NCBI GenBank assembly: GCA_050943075.1
Contig: JBMNOM010000005.1
Span: 1-40,455, forward strand
Source of the DNA: CAJKWP01 sp050943075
Lineage (GTDB): Bacteria > Bacillota > Clostridia > Christensenellales > UBA1242
Length of the DNA: 40,455 nucleotides
Direction of reading: 5' to 3'
A program made the position numbers and the translations under genes. A model generated the notes under the pieces. That model saw only the letters and a program-made list of their open reading frames with translations, was not told the origin of the DNA and did not search any database. Positions 33,387 through 39,360 of the stretch are shown here, piece by piece. Positions within the stretch are counted from its first letter, which is position 1. Each line of letters opens with the position of its first letter.

Positions 33387-33453
33387 CCCAAACGCCACAC
33401 TTCGCAAGAGAGTTGGCACAAAAAACGCAGTGCGTTTTTTTCGTTTGGTGCCA
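33387..33453 (-). repeat. palindromic repeat family, copy E (module 2)
   Basis: The outer TGGCAC (33414-33419) pairs with GTGCCA (33448-33453). The inner hairpin is AAAAAACGC-AGT-GCGTTTTTT, differing from copies A and C while keeping the pairing. Confidence 0.75.
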
Positions 33454-33456
33454 GAA

Positions 33457-33535
33457 ATGGCAAAAAATAGCTATAAGTGACGAATGTGTTTTTCAACAAA
33501 AAAACACATCCTAATAAAAGGCTGTGTTTTTGCCA
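33457..33535 (-). ncRNA. nested stem structure attached to the 3' end of tRNA-Leu(UAA) (module 1)
   Basis: The outer stem ATGGCAAAAA (33457-33466) pairs with TTTTTGCCA(T) up to the tRNA CCA. The inner hairpin 33482-33511 (ATGTGTTTTT with AAAAACACAT) matches the tRNA-Leu(UAG) copy. One inner pair would be G-U on the minus-strand RNA but A-C on the other strand, which favours the tRNA-sense transcript. Confidence 0.5.
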
Positions 33536-33622
33536 TGGTGCTGATGATCGGACTTGAACCGATACGAAGTTGCCCTCGAGGGATTTTAAGTCCCTTGCGT
33601 CTGCCTATTCCGCCACACCAGC
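33536..33622 (-). tRNA. tRNA-Leu (anticodon UAA)
   Basis: Acceptor GCTGGTG/CATCAGC with one G-T pair, anticodon loop CTTAAAA, long variable arm, T-loop GTTCAAGTC, CCA encoded. Confidence 0.95.
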
Positions 33623-33645
33623 ATGTGTCTTTTGTTTTGTTTTTT

Positions 33646-33720
<75 letters not shown>

Positions 33721-33798
33721 GAATTTTTTATTATTTTATATTATATGTTTTTGATTTAAACAATAATTACATAAAATATTAAATCAAAATCCTTAAAG

Positions 33799-33827
33799 AT
33801 TTTAAACTATAAGCCTTCTGTTGTCAA
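33799..33827 (-). promoter_or_regulatory. promoter of tRNA-Cys and tRNA-Leu(UAA)
   Basis: The minus strand reads TTGACA (33827-33822), 17 bases, TAAAAT (33804-33799), about 80 bases upstream of tRNA-Cys. Confidence 0.65.
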
Positions 33828-33881
33828 CTAAAAATTTAAAATTATTCAAAATTTAAAGCACTTTATGTCATATTGTTTTAA

Positions 33882-33913
33882 GAAAAAAACAAACACACTG
33901 TTATGGTGTGTTT
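33882..33913 (-). terminator. terminator of tRNA-Gly(GCC)
   Basis: AAACACAC (33891-33898) pairs with GTGTGTTT (33906-33913). On the minus strand it is followed by GTTTTTTTC. It starts 4 bases after the tRNA CCA. Confidence 0.85.
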
Positions 33914-33916
33914 TAT

Positions 33917-33991
33917 TGGAGCGGAAGACGAGATTCGAACTCGCGACATTTGCCTTGGCAAGGCAACGCTCTACCACTGAGCCACTCCCGC
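33917..33991 (-). tRNA. tRNA-Gly (anticodon GCC)
   Basis: Acceptor GCGGGAG/CTTCCGC with one G-T pair, D-arm GCTCAGTGGTAGAGC, anticodon loop TTGCCAA, T-loop GTTCGAATC, CCA encoded. Confidence 0.96.
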
Positions 33992-34097
33992 ATAGAGTGT
34001 TTATTCATTATTTTTTTGTTTGCGTGTTGGCTTGTCAAGCTTAATGGCAAGGTTTTGATGCCACTTCTTGCTTTTGCTTTCCCTTCCATTTAATTAA

Positions 34098-34132
34098 GGC
34101 AAGGCAACGCTCCTCACTTACGCCACTCCCGC
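34098..34132 (-). pseudogene. remnant of tRNA-Gly(GCC), 5' half only
   Basis: These 35 bases match the 5' half of tRNA-Gly(GCC) (33957-33991) at 28 positions: the first 10 bases and the anticodon-arm side are identical, while a 10-base block of the D-loop is replaced. The copy stops in the anticodon arm. The 5' flank is also similar (ACTCCGT against ACTCTAT). It lies 141 bases upstream of the intact gene. Confidence 0.8.
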
Positions 34133-34191
34133 ACGGAGTTATTGGAGTTATGTTTTGCTTGCGAATAATTAACTTATTAACAAGCATTGAA

Positions 34192-34220
34192 ATAATAGCA
34201 AAAAAAAAATTAATTGTCAA
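34192..34220 (-). promoter_or_regulatory. near-consensus promoter reading into the tRNA-Gly remnant and gene
   Basis: The minus strand reads TTGACA (34220-34215), 17 bases, TATTAT (34197-34192) with TGC extended -10. Predicted start near 34185, so the transcript would cover the remnant and then tRNA-Gly(GCC). Confidence 0.75.
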
Positions 34221-34266
34221 CAATTTTTTGCGGTTTCTTAATTTTATTTTACAACTTTTTTAAGCA

Positions 34267-34300
34267 TAAAAAAAGCGTGCAATGCACACTTTAACGCTTT
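34267..34300 (-). terminator. terminator of tRNA-Val
   Basis: Minus-strand AAAGCG pairs with CGCTTT around an inner GTGC-ATT-GCAC hairpin; the stem continues into TTTTTTT. Confidence 0.8.
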
Positions 34301-34375
34301 GGTGGGAGTTATAGGGATCGAACCTATGACCTCCTGCTTGTAAGGCAGATGCTCTCCCAGCTGAGCTAAACTCCC
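34300..34375 (-). tRNA. tRNA-Val (anticodon UAC)
   Basis: Acceptor GGGAGTT/AACTCCC, D-arm GCTCAGCTGGGAGAGC, anticodon loop CTTACAA, T-loop GTTCGATCC, CCA encoded. Single-gene transcript with its own promoter and terminator. Confidence 0.96.
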
Positions 34376-34386
34376 AAAGCGTTGTT

Positions 34387-34416
34387 AGTGTAGCATAAAC
34401 GTTTTTTGTTTGTCAA
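34387..34416 (-). promoter_or_regulatory. promoter of tRNA-Val
   Basis: The minus strand reads TTGACA (34416-34411), 18 bases, TACACT (34392-34387) with TGC extended -10. Confidence 0.7.
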
Positions 34417-34458
34417 CATTTTTTTTGAATTTTTTTAAACTTTTTTCAACTTTTTTTG

Positions 34459-34812
34459 TTATCTATAACTTGATACAGAAATGTTATTCCATTTGTAGCT
34501 GTATTCAGTTAATTTATTTACAAAGTAAGATATAACTTCTTTGTTTGATGGGCATTCTTCCTTGCAAAACACACACAAGCCTCCCTTTTGATGTGTTTTT
34601 GTTATGGCATTGTCAACTGCTTTTTCAACACTTTTTGGCGCTGTGCTGAAAATTTGAGCAATTTGAGGATAAACATATTTTGAAAGTGATTTTAAATATA
34701 ACCTGTTTTCAAACGCCATAAGAATGATTGCCTCTAAATACAAATAGCCTAAATATTTTGGCGAAATTTGCATTTCTCTTAATAAACCAGACAAATAAAT
34801 TTTTAAGTTCAT
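34459..34812 (-). CDS. stand-alone Spo0A C-terminal-like DNA-binding protein
   Basis: This 117-residue protein resembles the DNA-binding (effector) domain of Spo0A, the master regulator of sporulation. It has LREMQISPKYLGYLYLEAII, then LSKYVYPQIAQIFSTAPKSVEKAVDNAI, matching the Spo0A recognition-helix pattern (TTPSRVERAIRHAI). There is no receiver domain, so it cannot be phosphorylated like Spo0A. The tail contains three cysteines in GLCVFCKEECPS, an unusual cluster that might bind metal. The start is ATG 34812 with GGGAG upstream; a longer frame to 34890 crosses the promoter. The gene has its own promoter and is downstream of the pdaB-ssb genes. Role inferred only: a sporulation-related or phage-type transcription factor. 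Confidence 0.75.
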   Translation of the reverse strand: MNLKIYLSGLLREMQISPKYLGYLYLEAIILMAFENRLYLKSLSKYVYPQIAQIFSTAPKSVEKAVDNAITKTHQKGGLCVFCKEECPSNKEVISYFVNKLTEYSYKWNNISVSSYR

Positions 34813-34837
34813 GTGCTTTTCTCCCTTCCTTACGAGT

Positions 34838-34866
34838 AATATAGCACACATTTTGTAAAAAATCAA
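34838..34866 (-). promoter_or_regulatory. promoter of the Spo0A_C-like gene
   Basis: The minus strand reads TTGATT (34866-34861), 17 bases, TATATT (34843-34838) with TGC extended -10. Confidence 0.7.
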
Positions 34867-34924
34867 ACACTTTTTTAAAAAATATTTCATTTTTTTACAA
34901 TATTATTTATAAAACACTAAAATA

Positions 34925-35593
34925 CTATAAGTTTATTGCATCATCATCCTCATATTCTTCCACAACTTGAGGCTCTTCATTTTCAATTTGAACGCGGCTA
35001 ACACTAATTTCATAGGCAATTTTTGTTTCTTGAGTGCCATCCTCGTGTTTTTTAACATATTCTCTGCTTTGAATTCTTCCAACCAAGAAAATTTTTGTTC
35101 CAACTTCAACTTCTTTTAAATATCTTGCGTTTCTACCCCACGCAATGCAAGGAAGATAATCAGATTTATTATAACTTCTGTTAACTGCAACAAGTAAATC
35201 ACAAATTTCACGCTTAAAAGGTGTCGTCCTGTAAATTGGTGGCTTGCAAATAAACCCAATAATCTCAATTATATTTGGGTTGACTTCGGAATTTGGTTCC
35301 ACAATTTCACGCGCAAACACAGTTAAAACAAGACGAGAATGATCGTTTTCTGTTTTGTTATAACTTCTAAATTGCCCTTTAATGCAAATTGTTTTGCCAA
35401 CCCCAAAGCGCTTATCCGCCAAAAGTTTTTCACTTATCACCACTGGGATGATGTCGGCTTTTTCAGAAAGCCTTAAAACCGACAACTGAATTTCATAGAA
35501 AGCCTCGCCAAAAGTTTCATGGCTGAAAATTGGTTTTGCAACAACCTCTCCCGCCACCACAACTCTGTTGTTGTTAATCTGTTCGTATTTCAT
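34925..35593 (-). CDS. single-stranded DNA-binding-like protein with two OB folds
   Basis: This 222-residue protein appears to have two tandem OB-fold domains of the SSB/PriB superfamily: residues 8-100 (NRVVVAGEVVAKPIFSHETF..) and 105-200 (NIIEIIGFICKPPIYRTT, then YLPCIAWGRNARYLKEVEVG and IFLVGRIQSREYVKK). The second is the more SSB-like. The acidic C-terminal tail EEYEDDDAINL resembles the protein-interaction tip of SSB but does not end in the usual DDDIPF. AAGGAG precedes the ATG. It follows pdaB by 12 bases, so the two are co-transcribed. It may be an accessory SSB rather than the replicative one, which usually lies beside rpsF and rpsR. Confidence 0.7.
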   Translation of the reverse strand: MKYEQINNNRVVVAGEVVAKPIFSHETFGEAFYEIQLSVLRLSEKADIIPVVISEKLLADKRFGVGKTICIKGQFRSYNKTENDHSRLVLTVFAREIVEPNSEVNPNIIEIIGFICKPPIYRTTPFKREICDLLVAVNRSYNKSDYLPCIAWGRNARYLKEVEVGTKIFLVGRIQSREYVKKHEDGTQETKIAYEISVSRVQIENEEPQVVEEYEDDDAINL

Positions 35594-35605
35594 AAATTCT
35601 CCTTT

Positions 35606-36385
35606 TTATTTGTTTGAAATTTGTTTTCCATTTCTATCAATTACATAGTTTGATGTGTAAACCAACTCGCCAACTGAAGTCACTTTGTATTCAAGTTGTT
35701 TAAGCCTTGTTAAAATAAGTCTTAATCCTCCAAGCACATTGTCGGCATTATTGTGCATTAAAATTATTGATCCATTTTTAACTTGGGACAACACCTTGTT
35801 TGCAATTGTTTCACCACTTATTCCTTTCCAGTCAAGTGAATCCACATCCCATTGAATTGTCACAAGACCCAAATCATCCGCAACTTCAAGAAGCGCATTG
35901 TTGTATGCCCCGTAAGGCGAACGGAAATATTTAACTTTCACATCCACAAGATCTTCAATTAATTTAACCGAATCTTGAAGTTCTTGCTTAACACTTTGCC
36001 TTGAAAGTTTTGTCATGTCCGGATGAGTTTTTGAGTGTGTTCCAATTTCAAAGCCGTTGGCATGAATTTTTTTAACCATGTCACCATACTTATCAACCCA
36101 AAAACCAACAAGAAAGAAAGTTGCGTTAACATTAAACTCTTTACATAAAGCCATGATGTCTTCAGTTTTATCCGCTCCCCATGCGGCATCAAAAGAAATT
36201 GCCACTTGCTTTTCTTTTGTTTCCACAGAATAAATTGGCACTTTTTTAACATTGTAGCCAAAAAAAACTTGCGCGCTAGTTGCCCCATTAAAACTGATTG
36301 AAAGTAAAACCAAAGCCATAACAACAAATAAAAAGAATTTTAATTGTCTTGATTTTATGACAAGAAAATGCACAACAAACCTCAC
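35606..36385 (-). CDS. pdaB: polysaccharide deacetylase, PdaB type (sporulation)
   Basis: PdaB-type enzymes are NodB-fold deacetylases needed for spore cortex maintenance. An N-terminal membrane anchor (about residues 15-37) is followed by QVFFGYNVKKVPIYSVETKEK, typical of clostridial PdaB. The catalytic motifs are ISFDAAWGADKTE, the THSKTHPDM metal-binding histidines, YFRSPYGAYN, and the C-terminal LMHN. At 259 residues it matches the family. The start is GTG at 36385, without SD; the predicted transcription start is next to it. Later in-frame starts (GTG 36373, ATG 36319) would damage the N-terminal region. Confidence 0.88.
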   Translation of the reverse strand: MRFVVHFLVIKSRQLKFFLFVVMALVLLSISFNGATSAQVFFGYNVKKVPIYSVETKEKQVAISFDAAWGADKTEDIMALCKEFNVNATFFLVGFWVDKYGDMVKKIHANGFEIGTHSKTHPDMTKLSRQSVKQELQDSVKLIEDLVDVKVKYFRSPYGAYNNALLEVADDLGLVTIQWDVDSLDWKGISGETIANKVLSQVKNGSIILMHNNADNVLGGLRLILTRLKQLEYKVTSVGELVYTSNYVIDRNGKQISNK

Positions 36386-36390
36386 TTTTA

Positions 36391-36418
36391 ACTATACATA
36401 TCCAAAAATTTTAAGCAA
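36391..36418 (-). promoter_or_regulatory. possible promoter of pdaB-ssb, leaderless geometry
   Basis: The minus strand reads TTGCTT (36418-36413), 16 bases, TATAGT (36396-36391), 5 bases before the GTG start. In a sporulation gene a forespore or mother-cell sigma factor might be used instead. Confidence 0.4.
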
Positions 36419-36465
36419 ATTTGAAAATTGTATAATAATGATTTTTTTTAAAAATTTTTGTCGCA

Positions 36466-36495
36466 TTGACAAACTGTTTCTACATTATCTATATT
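36466..36495 (+). promoter_or_regulatory. plus-strand promoter with no coding gene downstream
   Basis: TTGACA (36466-36471), 18 bases, TATATT (36490-36495). The next plus-strand gene starts at 37785 beyond a terminator at 36558-36590. Confidence 0.5.
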
Positions 36496-36501
36496 AATTT
36501 C

Positions 36502-36592
36502 GAACTTATTTTATAACTTAAAATTGAATAAAAAATTAAAACATTTATAAAAAAACAAACTCTTAAAATTGCTTTTAAGAGTTTTGTTTTTA
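36502..36592 (+). ncRNA. candidate small RNA of about 90 bases
   Basis: Predicted from the plus-strand promoter ending at 36495 to the terminator hairpin ending in TTTTGTTTTT. It has no ORF or SD. It lies between minE and pdaB. This rests on promoter and terminator placement only. Confidence 0.3.
36554..36590. terminator. bidirectional terminator (minE and candidate sRNA)
   Basis: AACTCTTAAAA (36558-36568) pairs with TTTTAAGAGTT (36573-36583) around TTGC. On the minus strand GTTTGTTTTTTT follows; on the plus strand TTGTTTTT. Confidence 0.85.
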
Positions 36593-36826
36593 TGGCATAA
36601 TGCCAAAATTTTTAATTCTGTTTGCTTTAAAAGAAACATAAAAACTAAATTCATCTTCAAATGCTTCCATAACAATGTCGATGTCGTCAGCCAGTTCAAC
36701 ATAGTTTTCCAAAAGCAATTTTAAGTCGCTTTTAATCAGCGAACAAATTCGCTCGGGGCTTTGATTTTTGTCACCAGTTAAAATTCTGGTTAATCTGTTT
36801 TGCCCAACTTGTGAAATTGATTTCAT
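36590..36826 (-). CDS. minE: cell division topological specificity factor MinE
   Basis: MinE stimulates the MinD ATPase and drives the pole-to-pole oscillation that restricts division to midcell. The N-terminal anti-MinCD helix reads NRLTRILTGDKNQSPERICSLIKSDLK, followed by the dimerisation strands DIDIVMEAFED and FYVSFKANRIK. At 78 residues it is close to the usual 85-90. It follows minD by one base. No minC is found on either side, so MinC would have to be elsewhere or absent. Confidence 0.9.
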   Translation of the reverse strand: MKSISQVGQNRLTRILTGDKNQSPERICSLIKSDLKLLLENYVELADDIDIVMEAFEDEFSFYVSFKANRIKNFGIMP

Positions 36827-36827
36827 T

Positions 36828-37619
36828 TTAAACCTTCCTTTTTAAATTGCGTCTTAATGAGCCAAAAAAACCTTTGTAGCGGTTTGTGCAGTCAAACACT
36901 TTTTGCGTGCCTGTGTGCAAATTTTCCGCCAAAAGCGTGAATGCCCTGCCACTTGAAAGCGAAGCGCTGAAACCACCAATTGAAGAAAGTGTTGAAATGT
37001 CGTCATCTTCTGGCACAACACCCAAAATATTAATTTTCATGGCTTCAATTATGCTTTCAATGGGAAACATTTCACCATTTAAAATAAGGTCACCTCTCAC
37101 ACGGTTAATCACAAGATATTTATTTGTTAATTTATAGTTATTAAGAAGTGATACCACCTTATCAGCGTCACGAATGCTTGAAATGTGCGGCGTGACAACA
37201 ATAATTGCCTCATTTGCACTTGATACTGCCCTATGAAAGCCGTGTTCAATTCCAGCCGGACAATCAAGCAATATGTAGTCAAAATTATATTCCAAACTGT
37301 CCACAATGTCTTTAATTTTGTTTGCCTCAATTTGTTTGTTTGGCGCAAAACGTGTGCTTGGCAAAACATATAATAAAGGATAGCGCTTGTCTTGCACCAA
37401 CGCTTGTTTCAACCTGCATCTTCCTTCAAGCACATCAAGCAAATCAAACATAACTTTGTTTTCAAGCCCCATAACAACATCCAAATTGTTAAGCCCAATG
37501 TCAACATCCAAAATGGCAACACGAAAACCAAGCCCTGCCAGCCTTGCACCCAAATTTGCGCAAATTGTGGTTTTTCCAACCCCACCTTTGCCACTTGTTA
37601 TAACTATTTTTCTTGCCAT
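36828..37619 (-). CDS. minD: septum site-determining ATPase MinD
   Basis: MinD is a membrane-associated ParA-type ATPase that recruits MinC and responds to MinE. The deviant Walker A is SGKGGVGKTTI (about residues 9-19), Walker A' is LDVDIGLNNLD, and DCPAGIEHGF is Walker B. The C-terminal amphipathic membrane-targeting helix FFGSLRRNLKRKV is intact. At 263 residues it is full length. The ATG is preceded by no proper SD (GAG at best), and a TATAAT ends 8 bases upstream, so the transcript is nearly leaderless. Confidence 0.96.
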   Translation of the reverse strand: MARKIVITSGKGGVGKTTICANLGARLAGLGFRVAILDVDIGLNNLDVVMGLENKVMFDLLDVLEGRCRLKQALVQDKRYPLLYVLPSTRFAPNKQIEANKIKDIVDSLEYNFDYILLDCPAGIEHGFHRAVSSANEAIIVVTPHISSIRDADKVVSLLNNYKLTNKYLVINRVRGDLILNGEMFPIESIIEAMKINILGVVPEDDDISTLSSIGGFSASLSSGRAFTLLAENLHTGTQKVFDCTNRYKGFFGSLRRNLKRKV

Positions 37620-37627
37620 GCTCTTTG

Positions 37628-37656
37628 ATTATAAGAAGAAAATTGTGTTAAGACAA
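37628..37656 (-). promoter_or_regulatory. promoter of minD-minE, near-leaderless
   Basis: The minus strand reads TTGTCT (37656-37651), 17 bases, TATAAT (37633-37628). Predicted start near 37621, 2 bases before the ATG. Confidence 0.6.
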
Positions 37657-37740
37657 AACAACATTTTAAACTATTTTGTCAGTCTTTGGCATATTATTTT
37701 GAATTTAAACTTTAACAATTAATTTAAGCAAGTTATACAA

Positions 37741-37749
37741 TGATATAGT
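37741..37749 (+). promoter_or_regulatory. extended -10 promoter of the ABC importer
   Basis: TGATATAGT (TG-n-TATAGT), about 36 bases before the GTG start. An alternative TTAACA (37712)-16-TATACA (37734) overlaps it. Confidence 0.5.
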
Positions 37750-37784
37750 GGCAAAAGAAAATAAAAAACACACTGGAGAAAAAT

Positions 37785-38552
37785 GTGAAAGATATACTAT
37801 CACTTGAAAATATCGGGCTAACCTACCACACAAAAAATGGTGAAATTAAAGCACTGGAAAACCTAAGCTTTAATGTTAAAGAAGAAGAATTTATTGCAAT
37901 TGTTGGCCCAAGTGGTTGTGGAAAAACCACAATTCTGTCATTAATTGCCGGTCTTTTAAAGCCATCACAGGGCAAAATTTTAATGAATGGAGAGGAAAAC
38001 TATCACACAAAAGAAAACATTGGATATATGTTTCAAAGAGACCACTTATTTGAATGGCGCACTGTTTACAAAAACATTACGCTTGGCATAGAAATTCAAA
38101 ACAAAAAAACAAATGAAGAGATGAATGCTCATATTAACAAATTATTAACAGATTATGGACTTATTAACTTTAAAGACAACTATCCAAGGCAACTTTCAGG
38201 CGGGATGCGCCAAAGAGTTGCATTAATTAGAACACTTGCCCTAAACCCAAGCCTTTTGCTTCTTGACGAGCCATTTTCCGCCCTTGACTATCAAACACGC
38301 CTTGCTGTTAGTGATGATGTTTATGAGATTATTAAAAAAGAAAAGAAAACTGCGCTTTTAGTCACGCACGACATTTCAGAAGCAATTAGCATGGCGGACA
38401 GAGTGATTATTTTAACACAGCGCCCTGCAAAAGTGAAACAAATTTTTGAAATGAACTTAAAACAATATGGCAGCCCTTTAAAACGCAGAGAGTCAGAAGG
38501 TTTTCATCTTGTGTTTGATAAAATTTGGGAGGCACTGCAACATGAAAAATGA
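37785..38552 (+). CDS. ABC importer ATP-binding protein (SsuB/TauB type)
   Basis: This 255-residue protein is a complete ABC ATPase: Walker A GPSGCGKTT (about 42-50), Q-loop MFQRDHLFEWRTV, signature LSGGMRQRVALIRTLAL, Walker B LLLLDEPFSALD, and the switch histidine in VTHDISEA. The MFQRDHLFEWRTV stretch is typical of the nitrate/sulfonate/taurine (and HMP thiamine precursor) importer class. The start is GTG at 37785 with GGAG 6 bases upstream. It overlaps the permease gene by 11 bases. The substrate is not determinable here. Confidence 0.85.
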   Translation: MKDILSLENIGLTYHTKNGEIKALENLSFNVKEEEFIAIVGPSGCGKTTILSLIAGLLKPSQGKILMNGEENYHTKENIGYMFQRDHLFEWRTVYKNITLGIEIQNKKTNEEMNAHINKLLTDYGLINFKDNYPRQLSGGMRQRVALIRTLALNPSLLLLDEPFSALDYQTRLAVSDDVYEIIKKEKKTALLVTHDISEAISMADRVIILTQRPAKVKQIFEMNLKQYGSPLKRRESEGFHLVFDKIWEALQHEK

Positions 38553-39360
38553 AAAACAAAAGAAAACACAAGCAACATACAGCGAAGAACACAAAAAATA
38601 TTTAAAGAAAAACAAACGAACTAAAACAACAACGCTTATAATTCAAATTGGCATTTTGGTTTTGATGGTTGTGCTTTGGGAAATTTTAACGCACTTTAAA
38701 TTGCTTGACCCATTTTTTTACTCTTCACCTTCAAGAATTGTTAAAAAAATTGGCGACATGGCAAAAGGTGGAAGCTTGTTTGTGCACATGGGCACAACAC
38801 TTTTGGAAACTGTTTTAGGCTTTTTGTTTTCCACCATTTTGGGCACTTTTATTGCAATTGTGCTTTGGTGGAACGAGCGAACAAGAAAAGTTTTGGAACC
38901 CTATTTAATTGTGTTTAATGCCCTGCCAAAAATTGCTCTTGGACCGCTAATTGTTATTTGGTTTGGCACTGGAATTAAATCAATTTTATTTATGTGCATT
39001 TTAATTTGCATTGTAATTACAACAATGACAATGTTAAATTCCTTTCTTTCCTGTGATGCCGACAAAATTTTGCTTTTAAAATCCATGCGCGCAAACAAAT
39101 TGCAAATTTTCACTTATTTAATTTTTCCAAACTCGTTTGGCGAGCTTATTTCTGTTTTGAAAATTAATGTTGGCTTGTCTTGGGTTGGAACAATTATGGG
39201 CGAATATCTTGCCAGCAAAGCTGGGCTGGGCTATTTAATTGTGTATGGCGGACAAGTTTTTGACATCAACTTGGTTATGGCAAGCACTGTGCTACTTTGT
39301 ATGCTTGCTGGCGTTATGTATTTTCTTGTGAGCATACTTGAAAAAACTTACAAACGCTAA
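38542..39360 (+). CDS. ABC importer permease (SsuC/TauC type)
   Basis: This 272-residue membrane protein has a basic N-terminal tail, then about six membrane segments (first LIIQIGILVLMVVLWEIL). The binding-protein-dependent transport domain includes FNALPKIALGPLIVIWFGTG and the EAA-like MGEYLASKAGLGYLIVYGG. ATG 38542 is used because GGGAGG precedes it; an earlier in-frame ATG at 38509 lies deep inside the ATPase gene. It overlaps the ATPase by 11 bases. No substrate-binding protein gene follows: the next gene is on the other strand, and its 3' end overlaps this one by 69 bases. Confidence 0.85.
   Translation: MKNEKQKKTQATYSEEHKKYLKKNKRTKTTTLIIQIGILVLMVVLWEILTHFKLLDPFFYSSPSRIVKKIGDMAKGGSLFVHMGTTLLETVLGFLFSTILGTFIAIVLWWNERTRKVLEPYLIVFNALPKIALGPLIVIWFGTGIKSILFMCILICIVITTMTMLNSFLSCDADKILLLKSMRANKLQIFTYLIFPNSFGELISVLKINVGLSWVGTIMGEYLASKAGLGYLIVYGGQVFDINLVMASTVLLCMLAGVMYFLVSILEKTYKR

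Noticed and set aside
36456..36464. TTGTCGCAT as a Spo0A (0A) box
   Set aside because: One mismatch to TGTCGAA and alone; in AT-rich DNA this is not convincing.
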